47,646 nt of DNA from Treponema sp. (GTDB taxonomy: Bacteria > Spirochaetota > Spirochaetia > Treponematales > Treponemataceae). The notes under the pieces were generated by a model that worked only from the letters and a program-made list of their open reading frames with translations, was not told where the DNA came from and did not search any database. A program made the translations under genes and the position numbers. Positions 32,309 to 41,053 of this stretch are shown piece by piece. Numbering within the stretch: position 1 is the first letter of the stretch; every line of letters begins with the position of its first letter. The DNA lies in assembly GCA_017534445.1 (NCBI GenBank), contig JAFXWC010000069.1, positions 1-47,646 of the forward strand, read 5' to 3'.

Positions 32309-33307
32309 CTAGTCCAATGCGTGTCCTGCAGAACCAAGAACGTTAACACACTTGTGCATGTACATCTTCTTAAGCTCTTCGCGGGCAGGAGTAAGGTACT
32401 GGCGTGGGTCAAAGTCGCCTGGGTTTTCTGCAAGGTGGCGGCGGATAGCTGCTGTCATAGCAAGGCGACCGTCAGAGTCAATGTTAATCTTGCAAACAGC
32501 AGATTTTGCAGCCTTGCGGAGCTGTTCTTCCGGAATACCAACAGAATCCGGAATCTTTCCGCCGTACTGCTCGATAATCTTTACATATTCTACAGGTACG
32601 GATGAAGAACCGTGGAGAACAATCGGGAATCCAGGAAGCTTCTTTTCGATGGCTTCAAGAACATCGAATGCCAGTGGCGGAGGAATAAGAACTCCGTCCG
32701 GTGTGCGTGTACACTGTGCAGGTGTGAACTTGCAGCGGCCATGTGAAGTACCGATGGAAATTGCAAGAGAGTCACAGCCAGTCTTAGAAGTAAAGTCAAT
32801 AACTTCTTCCGGCTTTGTGTACTTGCTTTCTTCTGCGGCAACGTCATCTTCAACACCGCCAAGAACGCCAAGCTCTGCTTCTACAGTAACGTCGTATTTG
32901 TGGGCGTATTCAACAACCTTCTTTGTAAGGGCAACGTTCTCGTCGTAGGGAAGGGCAGAACCGTCGATCATTACGGAAGAGAAACCGTTGTCGATGCAGT
33001 CCTTTGCAACCTCAAAGTTTGGACCGTGGTCAAGGTGGAGAACGATCGGGATGTCGCAGCCAAGTTCGTGTGCATATTCAACTGCACCGCGGGCCATGTT
33101 GCGGAGGATGTTTGCGTTTGCATAAGCGCGTGCACCCTTTGAAACCTGAAGGATAACAGGTGACTTTACCTCAACACAAGCCATGATGATAGCCTGCATC
33201 TGCTCCATGTTGTTAAAGTTGAATGCCGGGATGGCATATCCGCCTTTCATTGCTTTTGCGAACATATCTTTTGTGTTCACCAGGCCAAGTTCTTTGTAAC
33301 TTACCAT
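32309..33307 (-). CDS. fba: Class II fructose-bisphosphate aldolase
   Basis: 332 residues with zinc-enzyme motifs: HLDHGP with catalytic Asp93 and metal ligand His94, DGSALPYDENVALTKKVVEYAH, EAELGVLGG with the Glu metal ligand, SIGTSHGRCKF and IVLHGSSSVP. It splits fructose 1,6-bisphosphate into two triose phosphates in glycolysis and gluconeogenesis. It appears to be a single-gene unit with AGGAG before the ATG and its own terminator. Size and motifs fit the type B class II group. Confidence 0.96.
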   Translation of the reverse strand: MVSYKELGLVNTKDMFAKAMKGGYAIPAFNFNNMEQMQAIIMACVEVKSPVILQVSKGARAYANANILRNMARGAVEYAHELGCDIPIVLHLDHGPNFEVAKDCIDNGFSSVMIDGSALPYDENVALTKKVVEYAHKYDVTVEAELGVLGGVEDDVAAEESKYTKPEEVIDFTSKTGCDSLAISIGTSHGRCKFTPAQCTRTPDGVLIPPPLAFDVLEAIEKKLPGFPIVLHGSSSVPVEYVKIIEQYGGKIPDSVGIPEEQLRKAAKSAVCKINIDSDGRLAMTAAIRRHLAENPGDFDPRQYLTPAREELKKMYMHKCVNVLGSAGHALD

Positions 33308-33477
33308 AATTGCTCCTGATTGAAAAATCGGTTTTCATCTATTGACATAGATTTCAGTAACAAGAATAAGACTTTTCAAGTAAAAATTCAAGGCTTTTTG
33401 GGGGAATTTTGGGCTATGAAAGAGAGGCTTACTCTTAAAATACGGTGGTTTTTCTTGCGGCGCTTTTTTTGTGCTAA

Positions 33478-33556
33478 GGGCTTTCCGGGGTTCCGCCTTT
33501 CGGCTCCATTGCCTTTGGCAACGCTTCGCGCCCCTGCAATCCCTGCCGTGCCCCTA
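33478..33556 (-). repeat. Multi-hairpin intergenic repeat, copy 6
   Basis: On the minus strand: AGGG, ATTGCAGGGG, CGC-GAA-GCG, TTGCC-AAA-GGCAA, GCC-GAAA-GGC, GGAACCCCGGAA, then CCCT, which pairs with the opening AGGG. The third stem is the exact reverse of that in the copies at 8234 and 45790 (GGC/GCC), with the loop unchanged. Confidence 0.75.
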
Positions 33557-33639
33557 TTTGCTTTACCAAGATATTCCTATTTATAAGCCTTTTATTTACG
33601 GTACCTTAAAAATTTTGGAAACTCTCTTTACTAAAACGT

Positions 33640-33668
33640 TTGACAAAGAACAATTATCGAAATATAAT
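33640..33668 (+). promoter_or_regulatory. Strong flaA promoter
   Basis: TTGACA, 17 bases, TATAAT: a full consensus match, giving a leader of about 130 bases before flaA. Confidence 0.88.
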
Positions 33669-33683
33669 AAACTACATGAAGGG

Positions 33684-33739
33684 TTGGCATGCGTCTTTCG
33701 AAAAAAGAAAGCGCTAAACTTTCGGGCCTTTCATGCCGA
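33684..33739 (+). promoter_or_regulatory. Structured 5' leader of the flaA operon
   Basis: TTGGCATG (33684-33691) closes on CATGCCGA (33732-33739). Inside, GAAAG (33707-33711) can pair with CTTTC on either side (33695-33699 or 33719-33723), giving two alternative folds. This could tune flaA translation or message stability. Confidence 0.45.
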
Positions 33740-33805
33740 TATTTAAAGAAAGTTACTTCCATGTATTTTTAAAAACAGGGAAAGCTTAAATTCAAGGAGA
33801 TTTGA

Positions 33806-34516
33806 ATGAAAAAGGGCGTAGTCATTTTAGGCGGCCTTCTTGCGCTTGCATTCTGCCTTCCTGCAGTTGCTCAACCAAGTGCAAAGGCTGTAGAGACAAT
33901 TGTTATCGATAATTTCGATGAACAACAGGATTGGTCATGGGGTACTAGAGCCAGCCGTTTTGTAGCGGAAGGCTATCCCATCGTAAAAACATTCGAAGCA
34001 ATGCCGAATTCTTTGCGCGCATATCACAAGGATGGAGATCCTGAAGGTCTTGTTCTTGGTGCAAAAGTTGCATTTGACCGCAAGGGTGACAACTGGTTCG
34101 AGGTTTATCCTCAGGATTCAGAAGGCAACCTTCATGAAATTCCGTTCGTTGGTACTGTAACTCAGATGGACTTCTGGGTATGGGGCGCAAACTACAACTA
34201 CAAGCTTGAAGTTCTCGTCCGCGATGCAGATGGCCGCGTTCACGTGCTTAAGGCTGGAAACCTTCACTTCCAGGGTTGGAGGAACATCGTTCTTAACATT
34301 CCAACATGGATCCGTCAGCACTCATACATCCGCTCTGGTCGTCCAGACATGACATTCGTCGGTTTCAGAATCCGCACAGATGTTACAGCAGCTGTTGACA
34401 ACTATGTTATCTTCTTTGACCAGCTCAAGTACACGACAAACACATTGTCTAACATCTATGATGGCTATGAGCTCAAAGATGCATTTGAAAAAGAAGAAGC
34501 TGCTAAGGCAAAATAA
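33806..34516 (+). CDS. flaA: Flagellar filament outer-layer (sheath) protein FlaA
   Basis: 236 residues with a signal peptide (MKKGVVILGGLLALAFCLPAVAQ). The mature sequence matches spirochaete FlaA: IDNFDEQQDWSWGTRASRFV, QMDFWVWGANYNYKLEVLVRDADGRVHVL, LHFQGWRNIVLNIPTWI and a closing acidic, Lys-rich tail. FlaA coats the FlaB core of periplasmic flagella and affects filament stiffness. AAGGAG precedes the ATG. A strong consensus promoter and a long leader suggest high expression. A second FlaA-like gene follows after 18 bases. Confidence 0.92.
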   Translation: MKKGVVILGGLLALAFCLPAVAQPSAKAVETIVIDNFDEQQDWSWGTRASRFVAEGYPIVKTFEAMPNSLRAYHKDGDPEGLVLGAKVAFDRKGDNWFEVYPQDSEGNLHEIPFVGTVTQMDFWVWGANYNYKLEVLVRDADGRVHVLKAGNLHFQGWRNIVLNIPTWIRQHSYIRSGRPDMTFVGFRIRTDVTAAVDNYVIFFDQLKYTTNTLSNIYDGYELKDAFEKEEAAKAK

Positions 34517-34534
34517 GAAAGGCGGTGAATTAAT

Positions 34535-35266
34535 ATGAAAAAATTACATTTGACAATTCTTGCAGCGGCAGTTCTTTTTGCCGGTGCCGCATTTGCACAG
34601 TCAAAGTCAACAAGTGTTGCTGAACCTGATGCATCTGCAATTGGTAACGACAGTGCACGCCAGGCACTCCGCGAAGTTAGCGTTGACCGCTTTGAACGCG
34701 AGGGTTCTTGGAACGTACACATCTCTTCTGACTACGGTGTTATTTCTGGCCGCCTCTTTGACGGTAGCCCTCTTGCAAAAGAGCCTTTGAATGATGCCAA
34801 CAATCAGGAAATGAGCGATTCTAAGGTATTCGGCGTAAAGACAGAGTTCTTCCGCCGCGGTGTAAACTCTTTCTTCGTAACAGCAGCACGCCCAATCGCA
34901 ATCGAAGGCGTAACAAAGACTGTTTCTGTTTGGGTCTGCGGACGCAACATGGGACACCAGCTTTGGCTCTTGGTACAGGACTACTTTGGCCACAACTTTG
35001 AAATCTGGATGGGTTCACTCGAATTCAGCGGATGGAAAAAGATTACTACAGCCATTCCTCCGTCACCAGATGCAGAGCACGGAATTATCCAGCAGAGCGC
35101 ATACCATGGTGACAAGCCTGGTCTTCGCGTTGTAGGATTCCGCATTGACTGCAACCCAATGGAAGCCCGCGGTTCATACTACGTCTACTTCGACGACCTC
35201 CGTGCAGTTACAGACTTGTACGACATGGAGAACAGAGACGAAGACGACATGAGCGACGCTTGGTAA
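34535..35266 (+). CDS. Second FlaA-family flagellar sheath protein
   Basis: 243 residues with a signal peptide (MKKLHLTILAAAVLFAGAAFAQ). It shares the FlaA plan with its neighbour: VDRFEREGSWNVHISSDYG, KTVSVWVCGRNMGHQLWLLVQDYFGHNFEIWMGSLEFSGWKKITTAIP, LRVVGFRIDCNP and an acidic C-terminus. Sequence divergence from the upstream FlaA is high, so the two are probably distinct sheath subunits rather than a recent copy. GAAAGGCGG precedes the ATG. Cotranscription with flaA is expected. Confidence 0.88.
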   Translation: MKKLHLTILAAAVLFAGAAFAQSKSTSVAEPDASAIGNDSARQALREVSVDRFEREGSWNVHISSDYGVISGRLFDGSPLAKEPLNDANNQEMSDSKVFGVKTEFFRRGVNSFFVTAARPIAIEGVTKTVSVWVCGRNMGHQLWLLVQDYFGHNFEIWMGSLEFSGWKKITTAIPPSPDAEHGIIQQSAYHGDKPGLRVVGFRIDCNPMEARGSYYVYFDDLRAVTDLYDMENRDEDDMSDAW

Positions 35267-35371
35267 TAGCAGGTTTACTGCTTCTTAATCCCGCGCTTTT
35301 TGTGCGGGAGACAGACCCCTTTGGGGGTACGGACAAGTGCCCGGTTTCATCATAATATATTTATGTTGGAT

Positions 35372-35407
35372 AGCCCTGTAGCTTTGCTATGGGGCTGTTT
35401 TTTTTGT
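35372..35407 (+). terminator. Terminator downstream of the flaA pair
   Basis: AGCCC-TGTAGC and GCTA-T-GGGGCT form a stem around TTT, followed by T8. Another hairpin (CCCGC ... GCGGG, 35290-35308) lies closer to the stop but has no T-run. Confidence 0.6.
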
Positions 35408-35460
35408 CTGGTGGTTTGTTTGCTTGCCGGGCGTGTTTCGGCATCTCTCTTCAATTCCGC

Positions 35461-36177
35461 CTATTTCTTTTTGTAGTAGTTTGTCCTGCCTTTTTTTCCT
35501 GTAAGCTCTATAAGTTCCAGCTTGCAAAGGACCCATGCCATAAGGCTTATTTCCTGCCTCTTAAGGCCGCTTTCCGTGAGTTTTATTGCATTGAACATGT
35601 CCGTTGCGGTAAATTCCTTGCCCAAGCCCTTTGGCAGCAGGGATTTGTAGCTTTGCTTGCCGTGAAAGACGTGCCTTGGTCCCACTGAGTCAAGGTTTTT
35701 GCCTGTTTTAATCCAGTCTCTAAGAAAGTGCCGCCTGCCGTTTGCGGACTGAACCTTTTCTTTTGTGGCGGTGCGCCTTTCTGTTACGCTTACTTCCTGA
35801 ATGTGAAGAAAGAAATTCCTCTCCAAAAGAAAGGGGCAGAGGGCTGTAAGTTCCCTGAATGCAGAATAGATGTTCTTTTTTGAGGGGCTTTTTCTTCTGC
35901 GGATGATTTGGCCCTTGGAGTCTTCTGTCTGTATGTATTTTTGGGTTATGAGCGGATAAACTACCGTTACCTTGCGCTTTTGTCCCAGAAAATACATGAT
36001 TTTTGGGGCCAGATGGGAGAGGCTGCCTGTCTGAATCTCTATTACGTCGCCCGATTTTGTGAGGATGTCTGCTATGTATTTCCCGGCCTTGGCTTCCTGC
36101 ACGCAACCTTCGTTTTCCAGGGAGTAGATTGTCTTTAGCGTTTTGTGCAGGTGCGATTCGTTAAGGGTGTTAATCAT
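35461..36177 (-). CDS. Hypothetical protein with PD-(D/E)xK-nuclease-like N-terminus
   Basis: 238 residues. The N-terminal half has a pattern seen in restriction-nuclease-like folds: Glu (YSLENEGCVQEAKAG), YIADILTKSGDVIEIQTG with Asp and E-x-Q, then KIMYFLGQKRKVTVVYPLI. The C-terminal half is basic and mixed. The Lys of the usual E-x-K motif is Gln here, as in some family members, so activity is uncertain. Start ATG 36177 has only a weak ribosome-binding site. It lies alone and divergent from mraZ. No partner methyltransferase is present, so a restriction role is not supported. Confidence 0.6.
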   Translation of the reverse strand: MINTLNESHLHKTLKTIYSLENEGCVQEAKAGKYIADILTKSGDVIEIQTGSLSHLAPKIMYFLGQKRKVTVVYPLITQKYIQTEDSKGQIIRRRKSPSKKNIYSAFRELTALCPFLLERNFFLHIQEVSVTERRTATKEKVQSANGRRHFLRDWIKTGKNLDSVGPRHVFHGKQSYKSLLPKGLGKEFTATDMFNAIKLTESGLKRQEISLMAWVLCKLELIELTGKKGRTNYYKKK

Positions 36178-36370
36178 CGTCTTTTTGCAATGATAAAGGA
36201 AATTTGGTACTTCTTCAATAACGGCTGCAAATATTGTAATTGTGAAAATGCTTGTGGTGGGAGCTGGGGGTTGCCCGCTATAAGTACGCTATTGAAAAAT
36301 ATACTATAAATATTAAGTGTAAAAATCTGCCTGGCAAAAAGAAAAATTACAGTATCGGCATTTTTTTTGG

Positions 36371-36398
36371 TTGACATTAAAAAATTTCGGGATAAAAT
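36371..36398 (+). promoter_or_regulatory. Promoter of the division (dcw) cluster
   Basis: TTGACA, 16 bases, TAAAAT, followed at once by the MraZ-type repeats. Confidence 0.75.
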
Positions 36399-36408
36399 GT
36401 TAGTTAAG

Positions 36409-36443
36409 TGGGAATTAGTGGGAAAAAGTGGTGAGCAGTGGAA
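36409..36443 (+). promoter_or_regulatory. MraZ-binding repeats
   Basis: Four GTGG-starting units spaced exactly 10 bases apart: GTGGGAATTA, GTGGGAAAAA, GTGGTGAGCA, GTGGAAA. This is the known layout of MraZ operators upstream of mraZ. The repeats cover the transcription start region and reach the mraZ start codon, so they may also serve as its weak ribosome-binding site. Confidence 0.85.
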
Positions 36444-36449
36444 ATGGAA

Positions 36450-36893
36450 ATGCTTAGCGGTGACTTTCGCAATACTCTCGACGAAAAGGGCAGGATTAGT
36501 TTTCCGGCCAAGTTGCGCAATGTATTGCAGAAAAATGAACTCGTCGTTACGCAGGGCCTAGACCACTGTCTCATGCTTTTTACGACAGAAGAATGGGAAA
36601 GCCTGAATTCCAAAATCATGGGCCAGGCTTCTGTGTTTGATCCTCAAAAGCGCAAGATTATGCGGCACTTTATTGCGCCCGCACAGCAAGTCGAATTTGA
36701 CAAATCAGGCCGACTTTCTATCCCGCAGAGTCTTAGGGATTATGCCTCGCTAAAGAGTGGCGGTGAATGCGCCATCCTTGCAATGGGTAAGTTTATGGAA
36801 TTGTGGGATTCCGAGACCTACTCAAAGTATAACCTTCAGACTGAAAGTGAACTGGAAGAAGCAGCAGCTTCTTTTGGCGACATCTTATTGTAA
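36450..36893 (+). CDS. mraZ: Transcriptional regulator MraZ
   Basis: 147 residues from ATG 36450 (MLSGDFRNTLDEKGRISFPAKLR), chosen because family members begin at this motif; ATG 36444 and GTG 36438 are alternatives in frame. Two AbrB-like halves are present, the second reading VEFDKSGRLSIPQSLRDYA. The protein forms ring oligomers that bind GTGG repeats in front of its own gene and damp expression of the division cluster. The repeats are present directly upstream, so autoregulation is well supported. Confidence 0.95.
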   Translation: MLSGDFRNTLDEKGRISFPAKLRNVLQKNELVVTQGLDHCLMLFTTEEWESLNSKIMGQASVFDPQKRKIMRHFIAPAQQVEFDKSGRLSIPQSLRDYASLKSGGECAILAMGKFMELWDSETYSKYNLQTESELEEAAASFGDILL

Positions 36894-37004
36894 TGCCGTC
36901 TTTCCGCTTAGTGGGCGGGGATGCGGACAAACCGTATTTTGCTTGTTTTGCGGATTGCCTAAGGCTTTTCCGCTGACACGGGGGTGCGGTGCGGGGTTAA
37001 AAAA

Positions 37005-37988
37005 GTGGAAATTGTCCATACGCCAGTGTTGCTCAATGAATCTCTTGAATACCTTTCTCCTTTGGGCGAAAGCTTTGAAAAAGATGCATTCATGATTGAT
37101 TCAACGCTTGGAGAGGGTGGACACTCATTCAACTTTCTTTCAAAATATCCCTCACTCAGCATAACAGGCGTGGACGCAGACGCACAGATACAAGGCCGTG
37201 CCCGCGAACGCTTGGCCCCTTTTGGGGAACGGATGTCTTTTTACAACGGATGGTTCAACGATTTTTATGCTGACTATCCGCTTGAAAGGCATCCTGACCT
37301 TATTTTGTTTGATTTAGGTATTAGTGTTTTTCACTATGAGCGGAGTGGGAGGGGATTTTCATTTCGTCATGATGAGAAACTTGATATGCGGCTTAATCCA
37401 TCTGCAGGAGAAAGTGCTGAAGATATAGTAAATTCCATGCCGGAAGATCAACTGGCGAACATGATTTATCTGTATTCAGACGAAAAATTCTCCCGTAGAA
37501 TTGCAGCCGCTATAGTTGAAGAACGTAAAATTGGGAGGATTTCTTCAACAAAAGTTCTGGCAGACCTGATTTATGGCTGCGTTCCGGCTAAATACCGCCA
37601 CGGTGCCATTCATCCGGCTACCAGAACGTTCCAGGCTTTGCGCATTTGCGTGAACAGCGAACTAAAACGGCTTCCTGAGGCGATTCACAACGCATTCAAC
37701 ACTCTTAATGCCGGCGGAAAAATGGGAGTAATCACATTCCACTCACTGGAAGACAAGATTGTAAAGAATTATTTCCGCAACCTGGCAAAACAGTGCGTTT
37801 GTCCTCAGGAGGCTCCTTTTTGTACTTGCGGCGGGACTCCCTGTGCGGAGCTTTTGACACGCAAGCCGGTGGAGCCTAGCGAGGAAGAGGTTAAGGCTAA
37901 TTCCCCGTCCAGAAGCGCAAAACTGCGTGTGGTAAGAAAAATCCGTGATGCCGGAAAAGAAAGGCTTTACGGTGTGGAGGCATTGTAA
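37005..37988 (+). CDS. rsmH: 16S rRNA (cytosine(1402)-N4)-methyltransferase
   Basis: 327 residues from GTG 37005 (VEIVHTPVLLNESLEYL), preceded by GGGG; the in-frame GTG at 36984 adds seven residues unlike the family. Motifs: DSTLGEGGHS for SAM, GVDADAQ, LILFDLGIS, RGFSFRHDEKLDMRLNP, and ATRTFQALRICVNSEL. It methylates C1402 in the ribosomal decoding site. A cluster of cysteines near the C-terminus (CVCPQEAPFCTCGG) matches the zinc-like segment seen in other members. Stop and the next start overlap (TAATG). Confidence 0.95.
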   Translation: MEIVHTPVLLNESLEYLSPLGESFEKDAFMIDSTLGEGGHSFNFLSKYPSLSITGVDADAQIQGRARERLAPFGERMSFYNGWFNDFYADYPLERHPDLILFDLGISVFHYERSGRGFSFRHDEKLDMRLNPSAGESAEDIVNSMPEDQLANMIYLYSDEKFSRRIAAAIVEERKIGRISSTKVLADLIYGCVPAKYRHGAIHPATRTFQALRICVNSELKRLPEAIHNAFNTLNAGGKMGVITFHSLEDKIVKNYFRNLAKQCVCPQEAPFCTCGGTPCAELLTRKPVEPSEEEVKANSPSRSAKLRVVRKIRDAGKERLYGVEAL

Positions 37989-38290
37989 TGGGAAGGACTT
38001 TGGCCATTGTAAAGATAGTTTTTTTATGCCTTGTGGCCCTTTGCATTCCCGGTATGCTGATTCTTGATGCAATTCAGGCAAGAAAATATGCCGACTTAAA
38101 GCAGCAGGTCATAGACTTGGAGAAGAAGCAGGCAGACCTTGTTGAGCAGAACAAGAAGCTTATTACGGACATAAGCGTACTTTCTAGTACGGATAGAATA
38201 GAAAAGATAGCCGAGGGGCAGCTTGGAATGAGGCAGGCCCTTTCGGAAGAGATAGTTCGCGTAGAGATGAAGGATGTAAAGAAAAAATGA
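37988..38290 (+). CDS. ftsL: Cell division protein FtsL (FtsL/DivIC-like)
   Basis: 100 residues: a short cytoplasmic start, one membrane helix (IVKIVFLCLVALCIPGMLIL) and a periplasmic leucine-zipper coiled coil (LKQQVIDLEKKQADLVEQNKKLITDISVL). It ends in the FtsL-like motif IEKIAEGQLGMRQA. Position between rsmH and a Mur ligase is the FtsL place in division clusters. It acts in the divisome with FtsQ/DivIB. Coupled to both neighbours by 1- and 4-base overlaps. Confidence 0.85.
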   Translation: MGRTLAIVKIVFLCLVALCIPGMLILDAIQARKYADLKQQVIDLEKKQADLVEQNKKLITDISVLSSTDRIEKIAEGQLGMRQALSEEIVRVEMKDVKKK

Positions 38291-39816
38291 GTGGCACTGA
38301 CAAAATTGACACGGCAAGCCTACTTTCACTGGAAGACGTAATTTCCGCCGCAGACGGCATACACCTTCTTGGTAACGGTGAATTTTGCTTTACATCTGTG
38401 CAGACGGACAGCCGCAGTGTTGTGCAGGCAAGTCTCTTTGTTCCCCTTATTGGAGAAAAGCAGGACGGCCACAAGTACATTCCCCAGGCGGTGGAAAAGG
38501 GTGCATCTGTTGTGCTTATCTGCCTTAAGAACTACGAGGCAGACTCATCGTTTTTTACGGAGATTTCGCTAAAGGCTCCAAATGTATATTTTATAGGCGT
38601 TCAGAACACCCTTACTGCTTTGCAGAAGATTGCAGGGCGCTACGTGGAAAAATTCCCGGACCTTATAAAGATTGGTGTTACCGGTTCATCAGGTAAGACT
38701 ACAACCAAGGAAATTGCCGCTTCAATATTGAGGCAGAAATATAATGTAATCACAAACGAGGGAAACCTTAACAGCGAGACAGGCCTTCCCCTTTCCGTAT
38801 TCAAAATCCGCAGTGAGCATACGGCGGGAATCTTTGAGATGGGCATGAACCGCTGGGACGAGATTGGAGAAATTGCGGCGGTCCTAAAGCCCCGCTTTGC
38901 AATAGTGACCAACATTGGAACTGCCCATATTGGTATTCTTGGAAGCAGGCAGAGGATTGCGGAGGAAAAGTCAAAGGTTTTCTCCCATTTTAACGGTTTT
39001 GGAACAGCCTTTATTCCAAAGAATGATGATTTTGCTGAATACCTTGCTTCCCAGGTGGACGGAAATGTGGTCTTCTACGGACCGGATGCCGTTCAGGAAG
39101 AGGATGATCCTTGCAAGGTGGCATTTGTACGCGACCTTGGCCTTGGCGGAACGGAGCTTAGCATAGGCGGAAAGAAAGCAGTTCTTGCCCTGCCAGGAAA
39201 ATACAACTACAACGATGCCCTTGGTGCCATTGCCCTTGCAAAGCTTTTGGGGCTGGGTGCCCAGCAGATTGCGGACGGAATTAATGAAGTAAAGAGCGTT
39301 TTTGGCCGCACACAGGTTCTTAGGGGCAGCGGAGATTTCTCCGGTCTTACTGTTGTTCAGGACTGCTACAATGCCAACCCGGATTCCATGGAAAAAGCCG
39401 TGGAATTCATTTCATCAATAAAAAATGCTGACGGTGGCAGCGAGGAAGAGCCAAAGGTTCTTGTTCTTGGAGACATGAAGGAGCTTGGGGAGGATTCAGA
39501 GGCTGAGCATGAGAAGACTGGCGCACAGGCTGCAAAAAGCGGATGTTCGCTTGTAATCTTTATTGGAAACGAAATGAATGCGGCCTACTCCAAGGCTCTT
39601 GATCTTGCGAAAGAAAAAAATCTAAAGGTAAAGATAGAATATTTTGCCGGCAACGAAAAAGGCGGTGCTGATTCTGGCGTAATGGAAAAGGCTGGAAAGG
39701 ACGTTCTTGAATTTGCCCGTGCTAATGGCGGAAGGGCTGTGGTTCTTGTAAAGGGCAGCCGAGGCATGGAATTGGAGCGTGTCACTTCCGTTCTTACTGG
39801 AAATGGGGGCATTTGA
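38287..39816 (+). CDS. murF: UDP-MurNAc-tripeptide--D-Ala-D-Ala ligase
   Basis: 509 residues. N-terminal substrate domain (TDSRSVVQASLFVPLIGEKQDGHKYIPQAVEKGA), central ATPase with GVTGSSGKTTTKE (130-142), NEGNLNSETGLP and FEMGMNRWDEIGEIA, then DCYNANPDSMEKAVEF and VLVLGDMKELGEDS. All are MurF motifs. It adds D-Ala-D-Ala (or the local dipeptide) to the peptidoglycan precursor in the cytoplasm. The 4-base overlap with ftsL implies translational coupling. Confidence 0.95.
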   Translation: MSGTDKIDTASLLSLEDVISAADGIHLLGNGEFCFTSVQTDSRSVVQASLFVPLIGEKQDGHKYIPQAVEKGASVVLICLKNYEADSSFFTEISLKAPNVYFIGVQNTLTALQKIAGRYVEKFPDLIKIGVTGSSGKTTTKEIAASILRQKYNVITNEGNLNSETGLPLSVFKIRSEHTAGIFEMGMNRWDEIGEIAAVLKPRFAIVTNIGTAHIGILGSRQRIAEEKSKVFSHFNGFGTAFIPKNDDFAEYLASQVDGNVVFYGPDAVQEEDDPCKVAFVRDLGLGGTELSIGGKKAVLALPGKYNYNDALGAIALAKLLGLGAQQIADGINEVKSVFGRTQVLRGSGDFSGLTVVQDCYNANPDSMEKAVEFISSIKNADGGSEEEPKVLVLGDMKELGEDSEAEHEKTGAQAAKSGCSLVIFIGNEMNAAYSKALDLAKEKNLKVKIEYFAGNEKGGADSGVMEKAGKDVLEFARANGGRAVVLVKGSRGMELERVTSVLTGNGGI

Positions 39817-39820
39817 GGCA

Positions 39821-41053
39821 ATGTCTGACTTTAGGTTTTTCCCGGGACGTTCCGGTGAGGTGCAAAAGAAGAATGACGCTGTTTTCATAGTCTCCGTTAT
39901 TTTGCTTTGGGGGCTTGGAGTGTTCACCCTCTTTGTGTCTACCCCTGATACTGCGGAAAGACTCTTTAACAAAAAGTATTATTTTGTGGTAAGGCAGCTT
40001 GTCTGGTCCGTGTTTGGTTTTGCCTGCATGGCTCTTTTTGCGGTAATGCCGCTCCGCTTTTTAAGAAAGAACCTGGGCATTTTTGTAACCGCTATTTTTG
40101 TCCTCTGCCTTTTTGCGCTGATTCCTTTCTTTGGCTACCAGAGGAACGGTGCTTCTCGCTGGATACGCATTCCATATCTTGGCAGGTTCCAGCCTTCTGA
40201 ATTTGCAAAGTTTGCGGTTGTGCTTTATCTTGCCAACCTTTTCAACAGGTATCTTGGACAAAGCGACGTTGAGCAGAAGAATTTCCTTTATCCGCTCGTT
40301 GGGCTTTTCGCCTTTGTTATAGTGATATTCCTACAGAGGGACTTTTCTACGGGCCTCTTTATCTTTATGGTTGGATGCCTTATGTTCTTTGTTAGCGGTG
40401 CAAGAATGTCCTGGTTTGGGCCCCTTGTCCTGCTTGCCATTCCTGCGGCGGTTCTTATGATTGTAATAGAGCCTTACCGTCTTATGAGAATCATTTCCTT
40501 CCTTAAGCCGGACGAATACATGATGAACGAAGGCTACCAGCAGTTTGCCTCTGAACGCGCCATAATTTCCGGCGGAATGTGGGGTGCCGGTCTTGGAACT
40601 GGTCTTGTGAATGTTAGCCGCATACCGGAAGTTCAGTCTGACTACATTTTTGCGGGCTGGGCTGCTGCCATGGGCTTTGTTGGTGTCTTTGCATACATAG
40701 CCCTGCTTGTCTTCTTTGCATGGAGGGGCTTTTACATTTCCCTCAACTGCCAAAACCGCTTTGCAAGCTACGGGGCTTTTGGCTGCACTGCAATGATTGT
40801 GCTTCAGTCGCTCATAAACGTGGCGGTTGTCTGCGGGGCACTTCCAACAACGGGAATTCCCCAGCCCTTCTTTTCGTCTGGAGGTTCGTCCCTTGTGGTT
40901 ACGCTCTGCATGTGCGGCTTCATCCTTAATGCATCCCACAGCGAGGAAGGGGATGATGACGACTCAGACTTGGAGTCATACAAAAGAAGTTCAGAAAAAA
41001 ATAATACAAGATTTGAAAGTTTTAACGGAGTGGAAGTAACAAATTATGAGTAG
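39821..41053 (+). CDS. ftsW: Divisome peptidoglycan polymerase FtsW (SEDS family)
   Basis: 410 residues from ATG 39821, which follows the murF stop by 4 bases with GAGGC as the binding site; an upstream in-frame ATG would lie inside murF. It has eight to ten membrane helices and SEDS motifs: GASRWIRIPYLGRFQPSEFAKFAVVLYLA, EGYQQFASERAIISGGMWGAGLGTGLVNVSRIPEVQSDYIFA and the closing PTTGIPQPFFSSGGSSL. FtsW polymerises glycan strands at the septum with its PBP partner. A RodA identity is less likely given the position between murF and ftsQ. Confidence 0.92.
   Translation: MSDFRFFPGRSGEVQKKNDAVFIVSVILLWGLGVFTLFVSTPDTAERLFNKKYYFVVRQLVWSVFGFACMALFAVMPLRFLRKNLGIFVTAIFVLCLFALIPFFGYQRNGASRWIRIPYLGRFQPSEFAKFAVVLYLANLFNRYLGQSDVEQKNFLYPLVGLFAFVIVIFLQRDFSTGLFIFMVGCLMFFVSGARMSWFGPLVLLAIPAAVLMIVIEPYRLMRIISFLKPDEYMMNEGYQQFASERAIISGGMWGAGLGTGLVNVSRIPEVQSDYIFAGWAAAMGFVGVFAYIALLVFFAWRGFYISLNCQNRFASYGAFGCTAMIVLQSLINVAVVCGALPTTGIPQPFFSSGGSSLVVTLCMCGFILNASHSEEGDDDDSDLESYKRSSEKNNTRFESFNGVEVTNYE

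Noticed and set aside
35461..36177. Restriction-modification system
   Set aside because: The nuclease-like reading is tentative and there is no methyltransferase or specificity gene nearby.
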